The notes below the pieces were generated by a model, which saw only the letters and a list, made by a program, of their open reading frames with translations, was not told the DNA's origin and searched no databases. Below, piece after piece: positions 12,030 through 24,737 of a DNA stretch of 64,000 bases; within the stretch, counting starts at the first letter, position 1; every line of letters begins with the position of its first letter. The position numbers were made by a program, and so were the translations under genes. Source of the stretch: Epiperipatus broadwayi (lineage: Eukaryota; Onychophora; Udeonychophora; Euonychophora; Peripatidae). The stretch is from the NCBI GenBank assembly GCA_028023455.1, contig JAQFVV010000031.1:62001-126000 (forward strand). Reading direction: 5' to 3'.

Positions 12030-14560
12030 AAATATAAACAAAATTTCCTAAATTATTTGGATGTGATGACATAGAACTTTGAGAAGGCATAAAACATTGT
12101 AAGCTGCAGAAAATATCATTTGCACAGGAATCTAAAGATGAAGTTTTAAATATTTTAGTACAGAAAGGGCTATTAAAACTTGTTGAAAATTTGGAATGGG
12201 TCACTATCATAATTATTAGTACAAAGTCCCAAACAAGTATAGATAAAAATGTGTACTCTAGCCCAAAACATAAAGAAAATGATTGCTAGTTTAGATGCCA
12301 TTTCTAAAGATAGATTTAGGTTTTTAGAATCCATCTGATATCTATGTCTAAAAAAACTGCAAACTTATTGACGATTACAACTCATAAGAGCTAGTTTAAA
12401 TATAACCACCTTTCTTTTGGAATTATAACAGCTCTGAAAATTTTCAAAGTGAAAATAAATGCACCATTTAAGGAATTAAAGGAATAATGCCATACTTTGA
12501 TGATATTCAAATCATGTCTAATTTAGAGAACTCATTGTGCAATGAAGTAAATAATGCGTGAGAATGACCTTCAAGATTTGGAGCTAAACTGAATTCTGAG
12601 AAATGCAGTTGAATACAAAAAAAATAAATTTCTCATTATGTTGTCATGGGTGAAGAAATATAGCTTGACTCCGAAACCGTTAAAGCAATTGATAATTCTC
12701 AGAAACCAAAAAATATTAAAGAATTGCTGGTTTTCTTAGGACTAGTAATTTTTTTGAAAATTTCTTAAAAGATAAAGCCCGTATTGTTGTATTATTATAT
12801 GATTTTCTTTGGAAAAGTCAAGATTGGATTTGGAAAGAACCACAAGAGAGCACTTTTATAATAAAATTAGCATTAATGACTAGCAAATTATTAGTACATT
12901 TATATAATAGCTTGGATGTAACCTTAATGATGGTTGCCTCAGATTATGGAATTGTAGCCGTATTCAATTATTTTTCAGAAGATGGAGAGTGTCCAATAGC
13001 TTTCATATCTCAAACAATGACAAAGGCTAAAAGAAATTACATTCAATTAGACAAAAAGCATTAGAAATCATAACAGCAATTAAACTGGCAAAATATTTCA
13101 TCAATATTTATATGGTAGATCTTTTAGGAATCTTCCAAAGTAAAAAGCCATTACCAGATCATTTAACGTCTAGAATTGTCCCCTAGTATAATTTTTGTCA
13201 GTTTATGATTACCAGTTTCAATTTTTTAATCAAATAAAATATGATGATGCTTTGTCACATGTCCTGGATATAATAAAAAAGCGGATAATGATACAATGAC
13301 AGTAACAGTTGGAATTGGTATAATAGCACTTAGGCAATAACATATAACAAGAGCAATAGCAATTGGAAATAGTATAATAGCACTTAGAAGATAAAATGGA
13401 ACAAGTGAAAGCTGAATTATGGCAGGTATGAGATATGAAAAAATGTGTAAGAAAAAGTACAAAAAATTCTAAAAAAGAAAATATAACATAAAGTAGATGT
13501 CCACGCAAAACAAGTAGTTCAAGAGCATATTTAATCCCAGAATAAACAGGCATTGGCTATTGTATGGGCATTCCACAAGTTCAAGCACTTTTTGCTAGGC
13601 TCTGAGAATTGAGTAGTAACTAACCATAAGAACTTAAGTTTCTAAACAACAGTTATTTGGTAAATGATTGCTTGATATAATGCAGTTTGTTTTTACAAAA
13701 ATGTAACTATTGAATTATCCATTGCTCTGGAACAATGATATATTAAATAGACATTCACTCAGCTTATACAAGAGAACCTATTTATTGAAGACACTTTTAT
13801 TACAATCCTATCCATCGTGATGGATGATTTAGTAGTAAAAAACTGTCACAATTGGGTCAGCTACAATGAGCTGATGGACAATTCAAAAACATAATGTTGT
13901 ACTTAAGAGAAACAACTGCATGAAAATCATCAGGTTTATAAAATACAAAGAGTGAATCACAATTGTAAATTAGTTAAAACTTTTTGTTAGATAAAACACA
14001 ATGCTATGAAGAACCTTGGAAAATATTAATTCCTAAAAACATGAAGGAAAAACTAGTTGTTCATTTCTTATATGAGCATTTTGATCCTAGGAAAATGAAC
14101 AAGTTCTATATACATTATTCTAGTTGCCTAGATTATTCATCAGCATTTTATCCATATTAAACTTATGCCAGCTTTGGTTGCAATCAAAATCAATAAATAA
14201 TATGCTGAAGAAATGCAAACAATTATTCCTAAAGGCTCTAAAGAGTTATTGGACACCGATGTCTATGGATCTTCATCACCTTTCAGATATTTCAGATTTT
14301 TATTGATGACATATAATTTTTTTAAATATGTTTGTGTGTATGCCATGAGAAGGGATAATGCAAGTAATACTATAAAGATGCTACTGAACCAACTATTTTC
14401 TATTGAGATTAAATCCAAAAATATTTTTGTGGATTATGGTTCATCATTTATATTACAGGAATGGAAAGCCTGAATAAGTAAACATGATATCAAATGTACA
14501 ATGATCTCGATCTCTATCCTCAACCTAACCTATATGAAAGGATAATAAGAACATTCAATT
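12030..14560 (+). pseudogene. Gypsy-type LTR retrotransposon pol relic
   Basis: Heavily decayed pol pieces lie in the expected order on the + strand. They are: the segment before the polymerase core (about 12120-12210, ending VENLEWV); the TTHKS...FGI fingers region (about 12376-12425); a YFDDI active-site block (about 12493) where the family has Y-x-DD; the lysine-rich segment before the connection; an RNase H block (12876-13064) with DYGIVAVFNY and PIAFISQTMTKAKRNY; a second RNase H-like block (about 13555-13640) with QALAIVWAFHKFKHFLLG; and an integrase core (about 14240-14480) with LDTDVYGSS and VDYGSSFI. Two RNase H-like blocks separated by about 300 unrelated bases point to two overlapping fragments or an insertion. 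No LTRs were found. Confidence 0.8.
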
Positions 14561-14759
14561 AATAATTTTGCTTACATGAAAGTAATAATCATCAAGATTG
14601 ATTTTCTGAATCTCTATTTAGGTTCTAGCTTGCCATTCACTTGATTCTTTTCCTCTCAAGAACTTTATTTGTAATCAGTATAATGCACATATATGTAAAC
14701 CAGTTTTTTCAGTTATATGGTTAGTTTTTCCCTGAATAATATATAATGGCAGTTATGCA

Positions 14760-15200
14760 ATTTTATCATTTGTCTATACTAGTATAGACAAATATAGTAT
14801 ATACTTTTCCAGCTATCTCAATTTGCTTTCCATTTAGGTGTTTCGCTATAAGTTTTGTTTTCTCTAGTTTAACTTCCAATCTTTATATGATATTAAAGAT
14901 ATTCCTGAACCACTATCAGTTTCCATGGAAAAATAGTAGGTCAAATATTTTAACTGCTAGCATTATGTGATCAATATTCGCAGTTTTTGCATTTTTAATC
15001 TCTACTTACCAATTATTTCTGGTAACTGGCTAATTGAGTTGAGAATTTTTTTTCGCCTTTCGGTAATTTTGTCAGATGACTTACTTGCCCACAATTTTGA
15101 CAATTTTTGATTTTCCATTTACAAATTCTAGATAGGTGTCCTGACTTTTCTGCAACAGTAACATTTGATTGTTTCATTTTTGTCCACTTCATCTGTTATT
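14760..15200 (-). pseudogene. Gypsy-type gag zinc knuckles and aspartic protease relic
   Basis: On the minus strand, CCHC zinc knuckles (about 15085-15167; SGHLSRICKWK then CQNCGQVSH) are followed by a retroviral-type aspartic protease with active-site Asp-Ser-Gly at 14909-14917 in a METDSGSGISLIS context, then a region with HLNGKQIEIAGKVY. There is at least one frameshift inside the first knuckle. The orientation is opposite to the pol relic at 12030-14560 and the two converge near 14.6 kb, so this is a second fragment or an inverted piece of the same element. Possible further gag sequence to about 15420 is too decayed to delimit. Confidence 0.7.
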
Positions 15201-15420
15201 CCAATCTGTAATTATTTTAATTGTTCAAGCACTATTTGTGTATGAGACCTATTTTGATCACTATTTTGTGTGTAAGGTCAGTGTCTGTTAATAACTGTTT
15301 TCAAAGTATCCCATCCAACATGCTCAACAATAGTTTATTGCTAATTCTTCCAATGCTGAATCGAATTCATAATTTTTTCCATCTCTGTTTTGATAGCGAT
15401 TCTGAAAGTGAAGGCATATT

Positions 15421-18418
15421 ATATGTTAAGTGAATTTGGGGCCAAAATAATTATGTAATAAGACATTTAATTCTGAATATTTTAATTATTCTGGATTTTT
15501 AGAGTTATATAGATGATTTTCTGTTTGAATTACGTTCTGGTCCAGAAAGTATAACAAGTCCAGACAATTTTTATTTCAATTTTATTTTTATTAAAAAATA
15601 TTTTTTTATATTATATAGAGAGGCCATTCAGGCACTTTATTCATGTCAAATTCCCCAATATTAAACTTGTAGCATTATAGTTATTTATCTATTTCAGATT
15701 TGTTATGACATCACTTAAATAATTTCTAAATTTGCCAATAGTTTTACAAATTCCCGATTATTATTTTTGGCATTTTTTATTAATTTTGGATTTCCTAATG
15801 GCTCCTCGAATTGCTCTAATTGTTATTTTGTATTTTTTTTAAAATCTCAATGGTTTAGCAGACTATGCCAATTGATATATTTAAATATGTTATACAATAA
15901 TTATTGTGAGAGTACTACAATAAAATATACAAAAATTACAATTCAATAAATAATTCCACCAAATAGTGATTATTATCCATTTATTTCTTGAATTAATTTA
16001 TTAATAGTTTATCTACAATAATAATTTCAGATTAGTATTAATAATATATTTAGACAGTATCGTAGAACTATAAACATAACTGTACAAATATCTCTATGGT
16101 TACTTTCAGATCTGTGCGCTAAGGCTTATCAAAAAATAATAAAATTAGTATAACCTGTAAAAATCCTAAGCTCTCTGTAAACATTTGCTAGTGAGCTATA
16201 CTGGGATAATAGCCACTTTTGGTGAAGGGCTTCAGTTGCCTTTTTTCTTCATTCTTCGATCTTACATCCAGCTATATTCCAGTAATTAAATTCCTACACA
16301 GGCTATTAAAACTTAGATTGTATGCCGTTATTATTCTCTGAAGTCGCCAATTGGCATTTAAGTTAATTTTGTAATCATACTACACTCATATTTAATTCTA
16401 GATGCAAATGGTTTTATTTTTCTCTTAGAAATTTTTAACTTATTTCTCTCAAGAAATTTTAACTTAATTGATTTCAACTAACATGTTTACAAATGTATAT
16501 ACACATAAAATTAACGTGACTAAACAGATCATGAACTATATTAACTGGACATGTAAGAATCCATAAGGTTCACACCTGTACATTTATATTTTGAACAGAA
16601 TGGATCAATTCTTATAAAAGCTAAATTACCAATGATTCTTGAGGATAAATACTTGGAGATAATCTAGACAAAAGTTTGACATAAAATAGTAGAAAGAGAA
16701 GAAAAGAAAATATAAGGCTCATTTGCAGCATTATCAGTTCCATATGAGAAATTTTGTATTTATAAAACCTTGCATGTAAGTTCCAACAATATAAGCACAA
16801 AAAGTAATTTTCAATATATAAGGAACCATTCAAGACTAGTTTTCAATGTAAAAACATTGTGAGTTCCTATAATGTGTGGAATCTTAAACCAATGGCATAA
16901 AAAAAGGATAAATTTGACACAATTAATTCAAAAGAATTTTATTAAATAAAGAACAGATGAAAATTTAAGATTAAAAAGCTTCATAGACAATATTATTTTT
17001 TATTGGGAAGGGGTGGGTGTTTATTTAAAAAAAGAAGGTAATAAAATAGTGTTCCATTGCCAAAGCACGTGGAATAGATAGGAATAGCAATAGGAATTTA
17101 AAAATATGATTTAAGTAGTTATAATAGAGTCAAAGCACACAAGAATAAAGTGACTAATTTAGAATATTAAAAAAATAGATTCAATATACATTTATATGAG
17201 TATATTTTATTGTCTGTGCTTAAAAAATATTTTGTACAGATACTGACTAAAAAAAATTAAAAGTATAAGACATTCCAATTATATTATCTCAATATTTAAA
17301 TGAAATAAAAATAAAATTATATTTGTTTTTATTTTTTTAGTCACTAAATATTTAAAAGAAAAGGAAAACAAAATATTTTTGTTGTTACTGGATGGATTAA
17401 AAATTGTGCATCAGATTATTTAAATTATTTTGATTTATATATTAATTACTTTAATTAAGAGATTTTTCCCTAAATGCAGAAAATATTAAATAAAAAAATT
17501 ATTTCTGTCATACTTATTATTGAAAGAGAAAAAATAAATTATTTAGATAAAACAAACTTAGAGATTAGTTAAACTATTTGGATATTTAAAAAATGATTTT
17601 AATTAAAGGATACTTATATAATTAATTATATATGCTAAGATAAAAGTCTGTTGGGGGAGGGAGTAATTTACTAAAAAGCAAAAAAGAATTTTTTATCCTC
17701 ATTTATATTTTTATACTTTGAGTCATTAATTACATAAAATATAAGTTAATCCAATAAATAATAAAATTCTTAAAAAAATCTAGAAAAGAGAGGACATAGT
17801 TAAACAAAGTATAAAAGGGCTTAAATAATGAAAAAGATTAGGTGAATTTTTTTACTTTCTGAATGAGAAAGAGAATCTTCCTTTGTTATCCGGAGAAAGT
17901 GTGCCAGTTTTTAGCATCTTTCCAAATGATCAATATGAAACCTCATTCTTATAGCACGCTATTATCTATGGAAAAGTAGAAAAAAGATTGATTTACCCAA
18001 AATGTCTGAGGAGTGCCATGAAGTGAATTCGAAGTTGTCAGCAACTTACCTGAAATGCATCATAGAAAGTTAAATTTCCATCAAATGAATGTTATATCTA
18101 AATATGACTTAAAGAAAATGTCCAATTTAAAATTCGGTTATAATGACAATCGTCAAATTTAATAATTAAAATGATTCAATTCTACATAACTTGAAGTTTC
18201 GATATTATTCAAAAAAGAAAAAAATTGTCTATAAAATTTCTAGCAAACTATGTATATATATATATATCCAAAGATGTTTATGTTTAATTCAGATTATATT
18301 TAAAAAATTCTTTATTTTTAAAATAAACAACGAAAATATTGTTAGTTTATAATCATGTTACACAAAGGTATTTTGTTGAATAATTTTAAAAAAAAAGAAA
18401 AATTGTCAAATATGTTTA
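15421..18418. other. AT-rich gene-free region
   Basis: I find no supported coding sequence, RNA gene or repeat with a second copy here. Confidence 0.4.
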
Positions 18419-18730
18419 ACCTAGAAGATAAACTAAAAAACTTTTTTTAGATTATTTTTAAAAATGACGTGAAGCATGTTTAAAGAGGAAAAAAAATAGC
18501 GTAGCCTAAATTATTGTTCAGTTCGAATATTATATATACACATTTAAATTATTAATTTAAAATACTTTACATCCAATGTCTTAGAAAGATAAACTAGAAA
18601 AGTTTTTTTTTAGATTATTTTTAAAAGTAACATAATGCATTTTTAAAAACAAACAAACGGTTAGACCTACTTAAACAAATGTCTCGTTTGAGTATATATA
18701 TATTAAAGCCAAACAGGAAACAGTTAATCC
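18419..18730 (+). repeat. Two-unit degenerate direct repeat, period about 156
   Basis: Two units (about 18419-18574 and 18575-18730) share the series AGATAAACTA, a T tract, TTTAGATTATTTTTAAAA, a CATGTTTAAA/CATTTTTAAA block, a TAG...CCTA block, GTTCGAATAT/GTTTGAGTAT and a final TATATATA. Divergence indicates an old duplication. Confidence 0.55.
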
Positions 18731-19320
18731 GGTTGAAACGGTGCATCGATAACAACAAAGCCGGTTGTAATATCGGTTTTGAGACATGGTGCTGTCAATA
18801 ATTTGGAGAAAGTGCTATGATTCCTCATTTACTTTATAATAGAATCACAAACAATAAATAAATTTCTCAGCATTATTCAATATTTTATTAATAAAAATCT
18901 TTGCAAATACTGTATATTGTTTCTTACTATAAGAACTAATTAAGAGTAACTCAATCTGTGTTTAAAAACTATGACTTGCAAATTTATATACAAAGTTGAT
19001 TAATGATTTATCTCCGAGTTTTATAAAGTAAGTAAATAAATGCATGGATGTAAAGTGTGTTTATGCATTTTCGGATACGATAATTTAAAAAAGATTTTAT
19101 GAACGTCATTTTACCCAATATTTTTATATTTCAGATAGCAAGATGTATTTAATACAAATAGATTTTATGTGTAATCTAATATCTCAAATATGACTTTCTA
19201 TATCGTGAATATGCTGTGATAATGATGTTTCTTTAATAATAACAAAATAGAAATATTAAAAATTAATAATTACTTTATTACATAATTAATAATTTGTAAA
19301 GCGCATACTCATTACGCAAG
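18731..19320. other. AT-rich spacer
   Basis: Nothing recognisable except short inverted words (CCGG, CGATA) near 18730-18780. Confidence 0.3.
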
Positions 19321-19470
19321 TAATATATATTAAGGCTATAACATTAAGACTATGCGCCTAAAATGCTCTGGTCTTTTAAAGTCGTTAATTTTGTTTTTAC
19401 ATTTGTAGAGGTCCCTACTATCGCATTTTAGACCCATAGTTTTAAGGTTATAGCCTTAATATATACTACT
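19321..19470. mobile_element. MITE-like foldback element, about 150 bp
   Basis: The ends are imperfect inverted repeats of about 46 bases (19321-19366 and 19423-19470), both containing ATATATTAAGGCTATAAC and, further in, TAAAATGC. The core of about 56 bases carries GTAGAGGTCCCTACTATCGC, and a close relative of that motif recurs at 22165-22190. There is no coding capacity. The superfamily cannot be assigned. Confidence 0.7.
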
Positions 19471-22164
19471 TATTACGTAATATAAATTAAATGATAAACA
19501 CGGATAATAACAGTAAGAAAATTACATAAAATGTCTAATAAATATTTCCATTTATTTCCTAAAATCTAATTTGGATTTGGGATATAAAAAGTGTATTATG
19601 AGAGAGTGTTGCAAGGAAACTAACATTAAATAGGAATAGTTTATTATTTCAAAAAATAATCCACAATATAAATATTGGAGAATAATAATCATCATATTGA
19701 TCAATAATAAATGCTCTGTGTGGTCCTTAATTAGTTTGTTTCACCAACTAATCAACTATTAATCAAGCTCACTTAATAATGCTGGACAAGTTTTCACTCT
19801 GTTAAGAAAATCAAGTAGTACAATCATTTTTTGGCATACCTAGATGATATTTACCACATTACACAGCTTTATTTTACCTTAGTATTCTTTACTGGATTTA
19901 TTTGCAGGTTTAAATGTTAGGCGTGCTACTCTACTAACAAAATATAACTAGATCATTAAAATGCCTTGTTACATACTATAAAATAATGAAAATTTTAATA
20001 CTAACATATGAGTGATGCATAAAATATTCCTTACCGATCTACTCATCTAAATAAAGATGATTAACGCTATTTAACTTTAAGGTCAAAACTTAAGAATCCA
20101 TAAAACATATAATTGCAATATAGCACAGTTTTATATAAGTTTAACAATTACTTACATTGATACAATCTAAACATAAAATAAACCACATTTAATCACATTC
20201 AATATCAACAATAATAATATTAAATAAAAATATTACTTGTATATGAGCATAGTAATATCTGAGAAAACTTTATTACATTAATAACAACTATAATATTAAT
20301 TAACTAAGAAAGATGCATTTATAAAAAAAGGGCATTAAATTATGCCGGTTATTGCACAATTAATTCCATTTTTATAATATACAGTAATCCTTTCTGGACA
20401 CAGCATAGAGATTAATAAATTCTATTCATTACACTTGTTGATTAAAGGTAAGCTGCATTCAACATATTAATGAGGTTTAAGTTCGCTTATCTCTAGAACG
20501 TTTATCATATTTAATATCTACTTTCATTATCCACAATTCAGGAGGGATATTTAAATATTTAGCTTCATAATCCATTATTCATTGAATGGTATTTAAATAT
20601 TTAGCATTGATAACTGTAATGCATTTTTAAGCACTGGATAAAAATTCATAGTTGGTTGCATGCAGCAATTTAATTCATTGGAACAGATGTTATCATTTTA
20701 TCCAAAGGATTAGCATTCATTACTCCTTTAATTTGAGACATATAATTAATCTATTCATTTATAGATCTTTAAGCAATGATGCCAGTAATTGTGATTATAT
20801 ACCTTATAAAGCAAATAGTTTATCATCCATAACAAAGTGATTTTCATTACTTATTGAATCAAAGTTCGTTTCTCTAAGAGACAAGTTTATGGAGACATAT
20901 TTAAATTGAAAACATTGTTTAAAGTGTTTCCCTACATAATTAAAAACAGAAATAAATCTATATTATTGAGACTTAATATTCACATTTTCTTGAAGTAAAA
21001 AGAAATTAATTATTTTACAATATTTTGAAAATAAACATCAGCAACTTATTTGAAGTTAATAAATATAATTTTCCAATTATATTAGCTATTTGATATTACT
21101 TCCAATTGAAGAAGTCCATCCATTTTTTATGAAGTTATGAGACAGCATTCCGTAAATGACTTTATTCAATTTTTAACTAACAGCTGATTGTAATAAATTA
21201 GATTTATGGAAATAAATAATTAATTAATCAATAATAACTTTTGTTTTATTCTTGGTTGTTCATATTTTTTTCTAGTACGATGAAAAAAAGATATTTTTAA
21301 CCAGCAACGGCAAAAATCCTAGCTGTTAGCTTAGCCAATATTCATATAGTTAGCAAACTAAAATGGCTATTTGAAATTTTGAACCTGTTTATGTTCTGAC
21401 TGCAATAAAAATTTGTAAAGACTGTCTGAATTTTCCAAGCTTCAGCTTTTATACCAGTTATCACATGATGTCTGGTTTACAGAATATTCTTTATCATGCA
21501 TTGGAGATTTTTGGTTTGTCTGGAAAATATTGGAAGAGGTCATCATTGTTATTGATGGGCATCTGTTAGAGTTAATATTTTTTTTGAATCAACAAATGGT
21601 AAAACTTTAGAAACACCATTTAAAAATGAAAAAATAATAATAATTTGTCTTTTCCTATCTCTTCACTTTCATTCCTGCTTCACTTTCATTTCCAGGTTTT
21701 AAAATATTTCTGCAAGCCGTTTTTTAAAATAAATAAATCATAAATCTTAATAGTTCTCAGTTATTTATTCAATTTAAATTTAAATTAACTTTTTAATCAT
21801 TAAATAAATATTTGTAACTAAATCAATTTTGGTTAAATGTAAATTTAAATACATAACCATCCACATGCACACAAAATATTAAAATGTAAAAACCATTTAC
21901 TCTGCATATAAATAAAAATGTAATCTAAATATAATTGCTTTATCTCAAAATTTTTCAGTGTGGTATTGTTACATTTGTAATTCTATTCTTTACTTCTGTA
22001 TGAAATTAGTTGTTGTATGTGTGTGAGCATTTCTATCCATTTATGCCATTTGATATATTTATTCCTTAATGAGAATAATGCCAAAATATATAAGTAAATA
22101 TTTTGTACTCCTAGATTTAGGGGTTACCCTCTTCTTCCCAATCGTAAGCTTGTGGTTAAGACCT
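19471..22164. other. AT-rich gene-free region
   Basis: No coding sequence or RNA gene is supported. Short ATTCATT-type words recur at about 20560-20760 without a clear period. Confidence 0.35.
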
Positions 22165-22190
22165 GTAGAGGTCCCTAGTATCGCATTTTT
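22165..22190 (+). repeat. Copy of the MITE core motif
   Basis: CTGTAGAGGTCCCTAGTATC and the bases after it match the core of the 19321-19470 element at about 19405-19431, but without that element's long inverted arms. This suggests a solo fragment or a related family. Confidence 0.5.
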
Positions 22191-22235
22191 ACGCCATATT
22201 CTATGATATTTTATTATCAGTGCTTGTAATATTTT

Positions 22236-22931
22236 ATAATATAATCAATATTATGTTTAACAGTCTCTCATACTAATGTTTATGAGATAAAGTCTTTTAA
22301 AGAAATGGTCGTAAGGAGAAAAGAAGTGAAGAATGTAAAGGCAAAATTTAAAAGTGATAGTATGCCGGATTTTAGGGAAAATTTTGGTAAGGAGTATTGC
22401 TTTAACGTAATAAAAAGTAGAAATAAAGAATTGAAGTCGAGAATATATGCACACTAGTTTCACGGATATAACTAATATCATAGCTAGATATATGTTTAAA
22501 TCAGATTAAGCCAATATTAAAATTAAACTAAATTAAGTGTATGGGACAATCATTCATCAGAGATCAGTTATACTTTTTTTTAAATAACTTTAGTCCACAT
22601 AAAATTATTCCCTCAATGTTTTAAAGATAATGATGTAACAGACTTACAAATCCAGCGGCGAAATTCTGGATGAAAATATTAAATTATTATGTGTGAATTG
22701 CCACTTATACCATATGCATATTTAACATACTTTAAAATAAATATAACTTATTGTTGGTTAGCTTGTGTGTGATAAAACTATCATAGATAATATTTGATAC
22801 TTTGCCTGAAAATATTACAAGCATTGATAATAAAATCTGCTTGGAAAGTCATTCAAAAATGCTTTACAAAATTATATTTTCTCATAAACATTAGTATGAG
22901 AGACTGTTAAACATAATATTGATTATATTAT
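22236..22931. mobile_element. Non-autonomous DNA-transposon-like element with 52-bp perfect inverted ends
   Basis: The first 52 bases (22236-22287) are the exact reverse complement of 22880-22931, including CAGTCTCTCATACTAATG. Weaker symmetry continues outwards for roughly 25 bases on each side. The interior of about 590 bases has no long open frame. Perfect identity between the arms implies a recent origin or ongoing conversion. No superfamily is assigned because the termini and target duplication are not certain. Confidence 0.75.
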
Positions 22932-24737
22932 TTAATATACAACCAATGATAATGATGCATATATTTAATTAACTATAAAAATTTAGGCCAATAAGATGTT
23001 TACAGTTTTTTTAATATAATATCTAATTTACAGTCATAACTGATGTCTTTGAAAGTTATCAAGAAATGATTCAAGTTTTTTTAAAAAAAGAAAAGAAAAA
23101 TTAATTGTAGTACAAACTTAGAGGTCATGCAAACATGCATATTTTTGGTAAATGAATCCTGTGTGAACACATATAAAGATGAAAGTTTTTTTATGTGAAA
23201 TTTAAATAAGTTTGATTATACAGTTCTAAGAATATAGGATGGGATGTTTGAGGTTTAATGACTAATTGTTTATTTTGGATTCTTATGTGAAAATAAAAAT
23301 GATATCTATACTATACATGTGTGTTCAATTGCACACTTATTTCTGGGCAGAGGTTGATAATAAAAAATATATTGTTATGAGAAGTGCACATATAAAATAA
23401 TGGTAAGAAATAATGAGGTTTAATATCTGATGATTAAAATAATATTTATTTGTGCAGACTCTATGCCTCTTAGTTTAAAGAAAAAAAAAGATTTTCAAAT
23501 TAAATAACATAAATATCTAATATGATTATGGTAAGTCAAGGAAGGTTTTAAAATAAAAGTTATTTTTATTTATTTGTATGTGAAATGGTATTCTAAAGTT
23601 AAATATAATGTTGTTTGAAATAATAATAATAAACATACAACAATTATTATCTGAAGTTAGGTATTTCTCGATCGATCTTCTATCTGGGATGAAATACTCA
23701 TTCCATTATGAGGGTTTTTGTTATAAAGTATGAAATGTTCCCATATTTAAAATCAACAATTAAGAATTATCATTATGGGTCTAATTAGTAGCATCTTATA
23801 ATCATTGCTTACTATTTAATCATAATAAAGTAGTATGGTCAATAAAGATTATGAAAGTTTCTGCTGTGTCCTGAGGTTATTTTTACCAATATCAGTTTAA
23901 CAGCATCAATGTTATATAAAATAAAACTCCACACAAATTAAAGTTAACAAGCCAAAAGAAAATAATAAACTAATTTACAGTTCTTAGAAATTACTTTGTA
24001 ATCTCTATAATCTATAATAATCTTGGGTTTGAAGATTTATTTCTCAACATGTACCACAAATTTAATTAGTTCTTGTATACTTCTGGTGGTATTCATTAGT
24101 TTTCTTATATATACACAATATATAAAACTGCTACATATGATAATTTTATACTTTTCTTGCTGTCACTACAAATTATGGATTAAGAACAACCGGAATGAAA
24201 TCATTGACTCATGGCCACACACGCACACATTGTAGATCTCGGTGATTTTTTTTTATATTCATTGGTTTTTGCTTAAGTCTATCCTCAGCATATATTAATA
24301 TTAATTGAATTCAAATGAGTAAGATATGTACATTTTCTAGAATGTTTTATAAATAATAACTAGATAAATTTATTCATGCACTATCTATGTTGTGATTACA
24401 CTAATTTATTAATAAACCTTATTTACAATATCAATATATAATAGAGAAATAAATAATAAGTACGGACAAAGTAAGTTTAAAATAAATTCATGTATTAATC
24501 TGCTTTATTAACTTTCAATATAGAGTGTCTGTTTGATAGCATAACTGCTAAATAATTAGCAGAGTGTAATAATAATTTCAATTATAAAAGTTTACACTTC
24601 GTGGTGTTAAAGAGATTTACATAATTGGAGGTAAAATAGGTAACTGAAATCGCCGCCTGCGTTGTCATATTGATTAACCAATGTCTATCGAGGAAAACAC
24701 TATGGCTCGTATATTTATTGCATGTGTGTAAGTAATT
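22932..24737. other. AT-rich gene-free region
   Basis: No coding sequence is recognised. The 3' UTR of the Penelope-like element may occupy the last 100-150 bases. Confidence 0.3.

Noticed and set aside
12010-12210. Minus-strand open frame
   Set aside because: It is antisense to a recognisable gypsy pol segment on the + strand.
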